A stretch of DNA of 64,000 nt from Pelecanus crispus (taxonomy: Eukaryota; Chordata; Aves; Pelecaniformes; Pelecanidae), in assembly GCF_030463565.1 (NCBI RefSeq), contig NC_134654.1, positions 17,561,702 through 17,625,701 of the forward strand. The letters are read 5' to 3'. How positions within the stretch are numbered: position 1 is the stretch's first letter; every line of letters starts with the position of its first letter. Positions 48,413 to 60,700 of this stretch are shown here, in pieces. The notes beneath the pieces were generated by a model, which ran no database searches, had not been told where the DNA came from, and was given only the letters and a program-made list of their open reading frames with translations. The position numbers were made by a program, and so were the translations under genes.

Positions 48413-48569
48413 GATTGCTTTGGGGTGCTGGTGCCCCCGGGCGCCCGCCTGGGGCGAGGGGCACGGAGCGAGCGGGGCGGGGGGCGAAGCGCTGCCATTT
48501 CCATCCTCCCTCTGTGCACCAGGTGGGTGGGAATGGCTCCAAATAAAACAAATCTCTCTATATTTTTTC

Positions 48570-48652
48570 TATATATATATACAAATATATAATATATATA
48601 TATCTCTGCCGATATATATATATCTCTATCTCTCTCTCTTATCTCTCTGGAA
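48570..48652. repeat. compound (TA)n / (TC)n microsatellite
   Basis: Runs of tatatata interrupted by caaat, ctctgccga and ctctatctctctctct lie inside the presumed ARHGAP44 3' UTR. Confidence 0.95.
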
Positions 48653-49161
48653 AGGATAAAAGGTTAATTTGTCTTCACATGCACGACCAAAGCCACCAAC
48701 CCACGGGGACAGCGGGTGCCGAGGGACGCGTGCCCTCACCCGCCAGCACCCCAAGAGCCCGACGGGGGCCACATCCTGCATCCCCAGGTTATTGCTGGTC
48801 AGGTCCCATCCTGCTCCGGCAAATAAGCGGAGGGGGAAGAAGCCAAAGAAATGATATCCCACTGCAAAGCGCCGATAAGCTCGTTGTCACCTGGCCGGTA
48901 CCTGGTGGCACCTGCCATCGGGGCACGGAGGAGATGGTGGCATCGCCCCAGGACCGTGGGTGCTGCGGGGTGGGGGGAGACACAGGCACCCAGTCGAAAG
49001 GCAAAGTCTGGATAAGGCGAAAAAAAATGAAATAAAAACCAGCAACCACCCCCAAACCGGGTGCTTTGCCACCCAAAACCGGCGTGCCAGTGGCCCTCAG
49101 TGCCAGTGGCCGGTGCTGGCCCCTGGGTGCTGCAAGGATGAGCTTGGGGACAGGGACACTG

Positions 49162-49313
49162 TCATAGGGCTGTGCTCTCCGATTCCTCCTCCTCCTCCTC
49201 CTGCCGGGCGGCCAGGCCCGGCCCCGAGAGTCTCTGCGGTGCCTCCGGTGGGTCCCGGCACAGGGCGGCATCCGGGGGGACGTGGAGGGAGGGGACCTCA
49301 AAACGGAGCAGAC
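49162..49313 (-). CDS. ARHGAP44: ARHGAP44 terminal coding exon
   Basis: After the acceptor ttcccgcag the frame reads GLLRFEVPSLHVPPDAALC and ends QEEEEEESESTAL-TGA. The middle is diverged from mammals, but the acidic run and the PDZ ligand are kept. Confidence 0.9.
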
Positions 49314-51674
49314 CTGCGGGAAGGTAGAGTCAGGGGGACGCCGTGGTGGCAGGACACCTCGCCGGGGCTGGCGCCATGTCAGTGCCACAACCAGGGATGT
49401 CACCATGGTCTGTGCTGCTCCACCCTCGCCGGAGCCTGTGACACCAGCCCGGATGTCCCCACTGTCCCCCACGATGCTCTGCTCTCCTGCCACCAAGCAC
49501 AGGTGACACTGCTGTCTCCCCTCCTGAGGGACCCGCAGGGCGAGGCAGCACAAGTGAAGCGACGCAGGGCGACCCACGGCCCAAGGCAGCAGCGTCACCG
49601 CCGGCCCTTGCTGAGAGCGGAGCAACCCACCCGCAGGCAGGAAAAGCACTTCTGCCTGCGCCTGCTGCCGGCTCGGGGACCCCACGACGGGCAGCAGCTC
49701 CTGCACGCGTACGGCGGAGGAGCTGCACCCATGCCAGGGTGCAATGCCAGGGCTGCACCGATGCCGGGGTGCGACGTCAGGGCTGCGCTGACGCCTGGGT
49801 GCCATGCCAGGGCGCACGCACGCCTGGGCGCAATGCTGGCATGCAAGGGCAGGGTGCGGCGTCAGGGCCACGGCGCTGCTGGGGTGCAATACTGGGGCTG
49901 CACTGGTGCCAGGGTGCAATGCCAGCGTGTGACGCCAGAGCCGCACCGATGCCAGTGCCGCACCAAAGGCAGGCAGCCCGCCTGGGGAGCGCCTAGCCCC
50001 GGCTCTGCAGGGCGCCCGGGGGCTCGCTGCCGCCCGTGCTGTCCCCCCTTGCAGGCAGGCTGGGACGCGGAGGAGCAGAGCCCCCGTGGCCAGCTGGGCC
50101 GGAGCTGGGGGACTCCCAGCCATGCCTGGCCCCGCGCTCCCCCGGCCTCTGTGTCCCCCAGGGTCCCCGATGCCACCTGGCACTTCCAAAGCATCACCCT
50201 GTCCGTCCCCTTCAAACAGCACAGCCCCGCTGCTGCAGGGACACCAGCGGGGGGGGACACCACCACCAAAACCTGGGGACAGGGAGGTCAAGACAGCAGG
50301 AACAGCCTCATGGTGCTTCCCAGGGATGATGCCACCCTCCTGGGGACAGTTCTGCCTTGCCAGGAACATCGCCACCTTCCTGGGGACGTTGTCACCTTTC
50401 CAGGGACATCACCACCTTCCCGGGGACATCACCACCTTCCCAAGGATGCTGCCACTTTCCCAGTGACAGTTCCACCTTTCCAGGGACACTGTCATCTTCC
50501 TGGGGACGTTGTCACCTTTCCAGGGACATCACCACCTTCCCGGGGACATCAACACCTTCCCAAGGATGCTGCCACTTTCCCAGTGACAGTTCCACCTTTC
50601 CAGGGACACTGTCATCTTCCTGGGGACGCTGCACCTTCCCAGGGACACAGCCAACTTCCCAAGGATGTTGCCACCTTTCCGAGCACCTTGTTACCTTTCT
50701 GGGGACAGTTCCACCTCACCGTGGACTTTGTCACCTTCCTGAGGACACTGCCACCTTCCCAGGTACATTGCCACCTTTCTGAGGCCGCCACCACCACCTT
50801 CCTGGGGACAGTTCCACTTTTCCAGGGACATCACCACCCTCCTGAGTATATGGCCACCCTCCCAGGGATGCTGCCACCTTCCTGAGTAGGTCACCACCTT
50901 CCTGGGGACAGTTCCATCTTTCCGGGATCATCACCACCTTCCCAGGTACATTGGCACCTTCCCGGGGCCATCACCACCTTCCCTGTGATGCTGCCACTTT
51001 CCCAGGGACGTTGCCACCTTCTTGAGTGCATTGCCACTGCCCCAGGGACATCACCACCTTCTTGGGGACATCATTACCTTCCCGGGGACACTGCCACCTT
51101 CCCAGGGACACTGCACTTTCCTGGGAACAGTTCCACTTTGCCAGAGTCACTGTCACCTTCCTGGGGCCATCACCACCTTCCAGAGGACAGCTCTGCCTTT
51201 CCAGGGACACTGCCACCTCCTCAGGGACTCCGCCGCCACCCTCCTGACTGCATCACCACATTCCAGGGACGCTGCCACCTTCCCGGGGACATCATCACCC
51301 CTTGCCGGTGACGGTGCCACCTTCCCGGCGACACTCCCGCCCTTCCAGGGACGCTGCCACCTTCCCGGGGACATCATCACCTTCCCGTCGCCACCCTCCC
51401 AGGGCCACCCCCACCAAACCCTGGGACACGACCGGCTGCCCCCCCCCGAGCCACTGCCGCCAGCCGAGCCCCGGCTCCCGCCCCCCGCCCGGCGTTACCT
51501 GTGGGCGCGCCGTCCCCGGGGCCCGCGGCGTCCAGGCGGGGCGGCTCCGGGGGCTGGGGGGGCCCGGGGGCGGCCGGGGGGGGCTGGGGCGGCGGCGGCA
51601 GCGCGGGGCGCGGCCGCGGCTTGGGCGTGGGGCGGGACTTGGGGGGGGCGGCGGCGGGGGGCGGCAGGAGCGGG

Positions 51675-51709
<35 letters not shown>

Positions 51710-54700
51710 GGCGGGGGGCGGCTGCCCGGCGGGCGGGCAGGGGCCCGGGGGGGCGGCGGGGCCGTAGGGGGAGGGGGTGCTGGGGGGGGTGGGGGAGAGG
51801 CTGGCGGGGGAGGGCTGCCCCCCGCCCTGCTCCCCCGCGGCCGCCCGGGGCGGGATGGGCGCCAGCTTCTTGGCCACTGCGAGACAGAGACAACGGGGGG
51901 GGGGGGGGGGGGGGGGTGAGGGCGCTGGGGGGGTCACACCGAGCGGGGACCCCCCCGCCACCCCCGGCCCCGCTCCTACCTTTGCGCAGGGCGCGCGGGC
52001 TCTGCTCGGCGGGCGGCGGCTGCCCGCTGCCCGGCCCGGGGCTGCCGCGGTGCTGCCCGGCCCCCGGGGACAGCTCCTTGGGCTTTAAAGTGCTGGGGCG
52101 GGAAGAAACAGGGCGAGAAACGAAAGGAAAGGAACAGAAAAAGGAAGAAAAGAAAAAATGGATCAAAAATAGAGACAAAAAAATTTTAAAAAGATAACGA
52201 AAACCAAAAAATTAAATAAAAATAAAAATTCCAAATAATTAAATAAAAATAAAATAAAAAGTAAAGACCAAACCGAAATAAAATAGAACGAAATAATTAA
52301 AAAGTAAAAGTTAAATAAAATTAAATATAAGAAAATAAAAATAATAATAGACAAGAAAATAAAAATAAAACACAAATGAATTTTAAAATAAAAATAAAAA
52401 AGTGAAATACAAATTAAAAAATTAAAAATGAACAGTAATAATAAAAAATAAAAAGGCAAATAAAAAAAGAGAAGGAAGAAGAAGGGAGAGCCGTGAGGTC
52501 CTTCCTGCACCCCACCCGCTCCTCCCGCCGCCCCCCGCCCACCGCGGCAGGCGGAGGCCCGGAGCGCAGCCCCCGGGCGGGGCTGGGGGGGCCGGGGGTC
52601 CCGGGGGGGTTAACCCCGGCCTCGGCAGGGGTGTCTCAGCCCCCAGCCCGCTGCGGGACCCACGGCACCCCCCGGGGACAGCGGTGACGGGGCCACCGAG
52701 CCCCCCGCCCCCCCGGTTTGGGGTTCCCCGGGGTTACCTCGCCGGGCCCGATCCTGCGGCTCGGGCGGGCGGGCGGCTGCCCCGGGGGAGCGGCAGGGCG
52801 GGGGGCACCGGGGGGAGCCCGTTTTGGGGGCGGTGCAACGGGGGGAGGGAGAGGCGGAGGGAGCGAGGCTTGGCGCCGGGGTGAGGAGCGAACAGCGAGG
52901 AGGAGGAACAGGGGCGAGGAAGGCTCCGGCTGCAGCCCGGCCAGAGGGGCTGCACCCACGGAGGGGGACGGGGCCAGCAGCCGGGGGTCCCGGGGGGGGT
53001 TGGAGCCGCCATCTGGCCAGACAGACGCCAGGCCATCCCTGCTGCAAAATGTCCAGAAACACCATAAAAAAAGGCAAAAAAAAAAAAAAAAAAAGGAGGA
53101 AAAAATAATAAAAGAGCAGAAGCGTGGGCGGGGGGGACAGGGGAGAGCGGCGGCCGAGCCCTTGCAGTGCCAAAGCCCCCCCACCTTGTCCCACCACACC
53201 AGGACCCGGCCCCACAGCACGACCCAGCCGGGGCTGCCACCCCCACCCATGGGTGCACCCCAGGGCAGAGCACTGCTCATGGGTGGCTGCAAAGCTCATC
53301 TCCCCGTTTTGGGGCAGAAAAATGGAATTTAGGTGCTTTCTCCCATCTGGCCCATGCAAATTAAAGTCAGACACAGCCCTCGGGCAGAGGAAGGACTCAA
53401 GGGATGCTGGGCTCCTTTAGGCTTTTCCTTGCATCTTCGTGGCACCTCCAGCCCAAATTTCACTACGGCGCAGCGACACCTGCTGCGAGCTGGACAAGGG
53501 ACTCACAGGAAAATCCCCGAAGGCGGCACGGTTCCCGCGGGGCCAGCAGGACGGGGACATTGCAGTGGCTGTAGGGATGCTGAGCATCCTCTCCATCTGC
53601 TGCCCCCGGGATGCTGCTCCTCTCCCAGGGATGCTGAGCATCCTCTCCCGCTGCCTCTGGCGTGGCCATGGGGTTGGTTTGCTGCTGGATTCACACAGGG
53701 GGAGGATGCCTGGGCTGGGGACACAGGGGTGCTGGTGGCCTTACCTTGTCCGCTCGGCTCCCGGGGGGAAGCCGAAGCTGGTGGGAGGCGGGGAAGGTGT
53801 AGCTGAAATATCCGGCGATTGCTCAGGAATGGGCGAGTGGGGTGCGGCGGGGAGCTCGGTGGGTGGCGCGGGGGGCTGAGCGGCCGGCGGGGTGGAGGAC
53901 GCCTTGCGCACCACTGAGGTGCCTCGGCGAGCCACCCACGAGGTGTCCATCACCCTGACGCCCATGCTGGGGGGGACACAGAGACAGGCTCTCAGCACCC
54001 ACCTGGCGGGAGGGGACCGCTGGCACCGCACCGTGGCTCCTTTGGGGTGCCTGGTCCCTAAAAGTGCTCTTCCACTGGGAAGCTGCTGGGAATGAACCTC
54101 CATGGCAATAGGGCAGGGGTGGCAATGGGGGATGTTCTTGTGTCACCCACCGGCCACCTCTCCCTTCCCTGGGTACCAGCAGGCACCACCATTCTCCCAG
54201 CGTCCTCCCAGCACCCTCCCAGCACCGCTGCAGAGGATACAGTACCTTTGGATTTTCCTAAGGCTGCATGTGCAGAAACACACAATTATTAGTGTAAAAA
54301 ACCCCTAAAACTCGACAGTGCACAGGGTGAGACCCCACTGCTCAGAAAAGGAGCTGCAAGCTCAAGGGGCTTTGAGAGAGGGGCCAGGAGGGGCATGGTG
54401 GGGACCAGGCTATGCCAGTGATGGAGAGAGCTTGGGATGTTTTTTGGAGATGGGGAGAACCCTGGGGGTGTTTTCTGGAGCCAACCCGACTGGCTGCGGT
54501 CCCTGCGAGGTGGCATTGAGGGGGAGGGCACACATAGGCTGGGAGTGGGGATCTTTCCCCAGGAGCACAGCCCGCAGGCCCTGGGGACACCAGGGCACCC
54601 AACTCCATCACTGCACAGCCCCAGTGCCATGCCACAGGCTACCCTGCTCCCATCTCCAGCGGGCTCAGGGCAGGCATCAAGCCCCAGGCTCACCTGAGCA

Positions 54701-57700
54701 TCCCCAAGAGCCCAGCATGGAGAGCAGGGGGTCTTCCCACCCCAGGACCACCCAGCCTCCACCAGCTCAGTGCCACCCCCACCCAGGGTGGTGGCAATGC
54801 CACCATCTCCCTCTCCCCAAACCCTGGCACTGCAAAGACCCTACCCATCCTTCTTGTAAAACTCCAGCATCATGTTGTCCGTGGCAACGCTGAGGGGCCG
54901 CCGTGCCTGGTCGTGCTGCCGGCGGTCCGCGTGGTCCATGTCCGGGGAGGGCATGGAGCTGTAGTTGGCATTGTGGTTGACGTGCATGGGGCTGCCGTAG
55001 TTGCCTGTCACGTTGAACTCAATGTCTGGGGGGGCAGGAAGCGGGGGGGGACATTGGGTTGTGCGTCCTCAGCGAGGGGTGGAATGGGGGTACTGGCACC
55101 ACAGGAATGCTCGGGGGTCCCAGAGTGGCTGGGTTGGGCTCACTGCTGTGATGAATCTCGCCAGATCTCTGCCTGAGCCCTGCCCTGCCCTGCCCCTCCC
55201 CCCAAGTCAAGGCAAGCAGAGGGGGCTGGCAAAAATAAATATGGGAGCTCAGCACCCTGTCCCCAGCGAGGGCCAGGAGGTCCCCCAAAGCCCATCCCGC
55301 CCCGCCACAGCCATGGAGCACAGCCTACCTCCGGGGAAGAACCAGTCAGCGTGCTGGATGAGCGGCTCGATGATGCCCACAATCTGCAGCGAGACGGTTG
55401 TCATCATCTCCGTCATGTTCCTGCAAGGTGGTGGGCAGCGGCTCAGCAACCCCACCACAGCTTGGCCTTATTCCTGGCGGGATTTTGGCCCCAGACCTCC
55501 CCTTACCCCCTTCCCCAGCATCCCTCTGGCATGCTCGCTTTCCGCCTGGATTCCTTACCCATCTGCCTGTGGCCAGAGGAGGTTGGGCCCCAGCACGATG
55601 GCCACATTGCTTGGCGTCATTTTATTCGTGTCCTGGTACTCAGTCAGCTTGGCCAGGAATTTAATCAGGTACCTGGGAAGCAGAGCCAAGCTGTGTTGGT
55701 GCGTCAGGATCGCACCCTCTCCATCCCCATCCCGGGTCCCACTGGCCCCAGGCTCACCTGATGTTGTTGTAGTTGGCTTTGGGCAGCTTCTCACAGGCGC
55801 TCCAGAGAGCCTGCAGCCGCTTCTCCTGCTCCGCGATGCTGCAGGGAGGTGGGCGAGAGGGTCATCCCCCATCCCCACCCAACCCCAGGGCTTTCGATCC
55901 TGCCAGCCCTGCCCTCAGGGACCCTGCGAGACCCACAGGCTGCTGCCAAAAAACCCAGCCAAAATGAGAAGGAAAACTTTTGGCTGCAGGCTGGATGCTG
56001 GTCCTCTCCTTACCTCTGTACAGCCCCCTCAAGGTTTGTGTTTTGGGGATGTGTTCACTTTGGAAGAGGAAATTACTGCAAACAGCCCCCAAAACAACAG
56101 CCCGCTCCCCCATGTGCCACCCTCAGGGACTGTCCCCTCCATCGACCCACTGCCATGTCCCTGCCATGCTCCAGCGCTCCCAGGGCAGGTGGGGGACGTG
56201 GTCAGACCTGTATTCAGGCACCACTGAGGTGGTTCCCACCCTAACAGGAGATGCTCCTTCTCCCACCTCCCTCTGCCCCTCACCCTCTACCCCAAACACC
56301 TCCCATGGTGGAGCAGGCACGCTGGTGCCACCTCAGCTGGCCTAATCCTCCTGGGTTTGGGGGTTTCACAGTGCAGAGCACCCCAGCAAAGCAGGTGGGA
56401 GCTCCCTCAGCCAGCTGTGCCCCAGGGTTTGCACACCCGTGTAGAAACAGCACTAGTGCCCGGCACCCACGGGCTTGCTGAAAGATGCTGGGAGAGCTCA
56501 GCCACCTTGGCCAGGGTGCTCTGGACCACGGTGGGGACATCAGGGTTGGGGGGCATCAAGGCCATGCTTGCTGCTGGGATCCACGATGCTCAAGTAGCAT
56601 CACACCTCCTGGCTCTCAGACCCCAGAGGAAACATCCCAAATGCTGTGAGCCATGTCAGAAATAACTCACAGCCCCAAACCATCCATGGGGACCATGGAT
56701 GCCACCACCCATGTCACAGAGGAATGGTGGAGATCCCCCAGACTCACTTGGAGGCCTGGATCCACTCCTCGTACAGCTCAAATGTCATGAGGGGCTCTGG
56801 CAGCTCTCGCAGGTAGGACTTGAGGGCTCCTGTGGCACACGAAGGAATGAGGCTTGGCATCACGGGAGGTACCGCAGGTGGCACTGGCCACCAGGCACCG
56901 AGCAGTTTCGCTCCTCACCATTTTGACTCATCCCTCCCAAACTCCCCACTGATGCGTCCCAAAACACCTGTTAGTCCCTCCAGCTTGGTGGAGCCCATAG
57001 CATCCCCTGACCCACAGCAACCACCTTGCCACCTCCACCTGCTCCCTCCTAGCGCCGCCCCAATTCCCTCCACCATTTTTGCCTCCACAGGGGTTCACCC
57101 AGCTCTTCATCACTCATTTTTGCCTACGACATTAACAGCTCCTTGCGCTGGGAAAATGTTCCCATTGCAGTCAGTAGGAAACCAGGGTCCAATCCTGCAC
57201 CTGCCGGAGAGCCCAGCCCAGGATGGGGGCAGCTGACTGGCATTTAAACCCAATTAATGCTTAATAGCAGCCCTGCATGCTCAGATCTGTGCTTGGAGAG
57301 GGTCTTTGCTCCAGAAGAGGTACAGAGCAGATGGCAAGCTTGATGATAACACATGTGAATCTTCCTGACCACTCCCTGCTCCTGCGGAGCCTCTCCTCAT
57401 CAGTGTCACCCTCATTAGTGTCACCCTCATTAGTGTCACCAGAGCCCTGCCACCGCTTTGGATTACGACTGCATCCCTGTTTTCTTTCTTGCCTGCGACC
57501 AAAAGCACTGCTTGAGCCCTTGGCTGGGGAGGGGATGTGCAGGTCAAAGCTACCCAAACTTGTTTGTGCTCCTTGGCAACTCCTCAATGTCTCCAGTTCC
57601 GCCAAGAGTTCTATTTCTGCACCCGCATTTCTCCCTCCGTATATTCTGTCTTTACTATTCAAAGGCTTTGGGACAAATCACAGAAGGGTTGAGGTGGGAA

Positions 57701-60700
57701 GGGACTTCTGGAGGTCATCTGGTCCAGCCCTGCTCCAGCAAGACCACCAGAGCTGGTTGCCCATGACTGTGTCCTGATGGCTTCTGAGTTACCTCCAAGG
57801 ATGGGGACTAGTCACGTCCTTGGGCAACTTGTGCCAGTGTTTGGTCACCTGCACAGTGACAAAGTGTCTTCTGATGTTCAGAGGGAACCTCCTGTGGTTC
57901 AGCTGGTGCCCATTGCCTCTGGTCCTGGCACTGGGCACCACCGGAAAGAGCTCTTGTCTTCTTTGCACCCTCCCTGCAAGTATTTATATGAATCGATGAG
58001 ATCCCCCCCACAAGCCTTCTCTGCTCCAGGCTGAACAGTTCTAGCTCCTTCAGCCTTTCCTCCAAGAAGAGATGCTCCAGGCCCTTCATCATCTTCATGG
58101 CCTTTCACTGGAGACTGTCCAGTATGTCCATGTCTCTCTTACAGTGCCCAGCACTAGACCCAGCACTCCAGGTGTGGCCTCACTAGTGCTGAGCAGAGGA
58201 GCAGGATCACCTCCCTTGACCTGCTGGCATCGCTCCTCCCAGTGCAGCCCACAACACTATTTGCCTTCACGTTGCCAGCCCATGGTCAGGTTGGTGGCCA
58301 CCAGGACCCCCAAGGCCATCTCTACCAAGCTGCTTTCCAGCTGAGTGGCCCCAGCATGTCCTGGTGCCTGGGGATGCTCCTCCCCAGGGACAGGACTTGG
58401 CACTTCCTCTCGCTGAACTTCCAGAGGTCTCCCTCAGCCCATTTCTCCAGCCTGTCCAGGTCCCTCTGGATGGCAGCATGACCCTCTGGTGCACCAGCCA
58501 CTCCTCCCAGTTTGGTGTCATCTGCCAACTTGCTGAGGGTACACCCTGCCCCATCATCCGCATCATTAATGAAGATGTTAATCAGGACCAGACCCAGTAT
58601 CAACCCCTGCACTACACCACTAGTTACTGGCCTCCAACTAGACTTCATGCCACTGATGACCACCTCTGGGTGCCCATGGTTGGCTCTTGGGGGCTGAATG
58701 GGCCATCCTGCTTACCCCCAACCCCCTCACCCCAAGGCAGCCTCTACCTGCGATGGCATGTGGGTCGGCTGAGTACTCCTGCACGTCCACCACGCAGCAG
58801 TCCAGGGCGGCCTTGAGTTTCTTGAGCTTGGAGGCTGAGGGAGCCACTCGGAAGAGACCCTTCGCAGAGGACACGGGAGAGTGTCAGACAATCTTTGGGG
58901 CCGGGGATATCCCCAAAGCCCCCCAGTTCCTCATCCCCACCTTGGAGGCACCCATGTCCCCTTTCATCATGCCCAACCAAAGGTGGTAGGACATGGGACC
59001 CACCTCCTCCTGCATGCCGCACTCCAGCAGCATCGTCACGCAAGCCTCCACGGGGAAGGCGATCTCCCGCCCGCTGACAGCCAGGTGCTCCTCCAAGGGC
59101 TTCCCGAAGGAGGGCTTCTCCATCCATGCCTCTGTGACAGGCAGAGGGGGTGAGAGGAAGGAGAGGACACGGCGGGGACGGTGCCAGATCCGGCAGCCCC
59201 TCCCCGAAAGGCCCTTGGATCACAGCATTTCGGCAGCAAAATATTCCATTTGGGTGTTGCTAAAACAACAGGACCCCGCACCTCTGTCCTGGGCGGCTCG
59301 GGAAGTGCTTTTTAAAGATGAAATCCAAACAAATTGTTTTCCAATCATCACACAGGACATTTCAAAGGGGCTGGATAACGTTTTCCGGGGGAAGCAATCA
59401 CGGGCAAACCTTTGCAATATATTCCCCCTTCTTCCATCACAGTTTGAGGCAGGAATATTTTGTGGGATCGAGAGAAAAAAATAAAATACAAATCACTCCC
59501 TGCCCCGCTGCAGCAATGGCAGCACCCCGAGCCCTGCCCCGGGGAATGCGCTGCTCTCGGGGCCATCGTGCGGGACTTTCCCTGACCTCGGTCTCCCAGC
59601 CCAGCTCCTGCACAGATGGCACACCACAAAGCAAAGCCCCAAGCCCCGCTCCTTGGCGCTGGGTTCCCACCTCCAGTGCTGCGCTCGATGGGGATATTCG
59701 GGCAGGTTTCCCCGCCCCCCTCCATGCAGGTGGCCAGATCCTGCCCCCCATGACCAAGTCGGATGGGGACGCCCTCCCCAGCACCAGGGCAGGTGGGATG
59801 CAGATGGGGCAAGCAAAGGGAGGATGCTCAGCCACAAACCCAGCACCACGCCATGCTGCAGGGACACACTGCAGCCAGCTCGTCACCGCAGCGAAGCCCC
59901 GCATGGCTCCGGTGTGATGCAGAGCCCTTGGCGTCGCATGCAGGAGCGGGACCCCGCGGGCACTTACCCTGCTGGGCTTTAATTTGAGGCAGGACATTCT
60001 GCAAAAGCGCTAAGGATTTCCGGTGGTACTCTGCCTGCACCTCGATCAGCTGGGGGGGGAGAGATGGCACCAGCTGTCACCCCTATGGCTGGGGATGGGG
60101 ACGGAGGAGTCCCGTGGGGACGGGTGGCACTTACGGTTTGAAAATAGTTTGCATAGTCTACTTCTTTGGCCACAAAATTGTACATGTCAGCCGAGAGCTG
60201 GTCCTGCGGAGAGCAGAGAATTAGCTGCTGTCCCACTCGTGCTGCTCTGATGCTACCATGACAGCCCTTTCGGAGGCCACCGGGAGGGACCAGCTCGGTC
60301 ACATCAGGAGCCAATGTGCAACGCGGCACGTTGCAGCACCCGCCCAAGATGTCCTTGAGATGTTGGATATACAGCAGCACTGCGGGGGTTTGCTTTCTGC
60401 TGCCGTGCAAATGGCTCCACCCTCGCCCCCCTCCTTCCAGAGCCCATGGTTAGCCAGGGCCTCGCAACAAGCTCTCTGGAAGCGAGAGCTACTTGGAAGC
60501 AACCTGTCAGCCTGTGCTGGTTCTGACTGCAGTAGAGTTCATTTCCTTCACAGTAGCTAGTACGGGGCTACGTTTTGGATCTGTGCTGCAAACAGTGCTG
60601 ATAACACAGGGGTGTTTTCATTATTGCTGAGCAGTGCTTACACAGAGCCAAGGCCTTTTCTGCCTCTCACCCCACCCCACCAGTGAGTAGGCTGGGGGTG

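Larger units (their letters stand above)
48386..49161 (-). other. ARHGAP44: ARHGAP44 3' UTR
   Basis: The segment lies between the stop codon at 49,164-49,162 and the polyadenylation signal near 48,407. It includes a TA/CT microsatellite. The extent is inferred from the signal and not from transcripts. Confidence 0.6.
49314..51498 (-). other. last ARHGAP44 intron, dominated by minisatellites
   Basis: It holds a ~30-bp array (49,737-49,965) and a 20-bp array (50,311-51,405). A + strand ORF of 641 codons crosses it, but its sequence is the repeat translated, so I do not call a gene. Confidence 0.85.

Noticed and set aside
48960-50885. 641-codon + strand ORF opposite ARHGAP44
   Set aside because: Its translation is the 30-bp and 20-bp minisatellite repeated (HLPGD, TFPGT and similar). 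The 20-bp consensus lacks stops in all + frames. There is no domain and it lies in an intron.
52610-53374. 254-codon - strand ORF
   Set aside because: It covers intron sequence of ARHGAP44 including a poly-A tract. The family protein continues directly from exon 53,745-53,966 to exon 51,980-52,092 in phase.
58322-58663. 113-codon - strand ORF with reverse-transcriptase motifs
   Set aside because: It is a broken piece of the CR1 LINE at 57,676-58,675 and is not a host gene.
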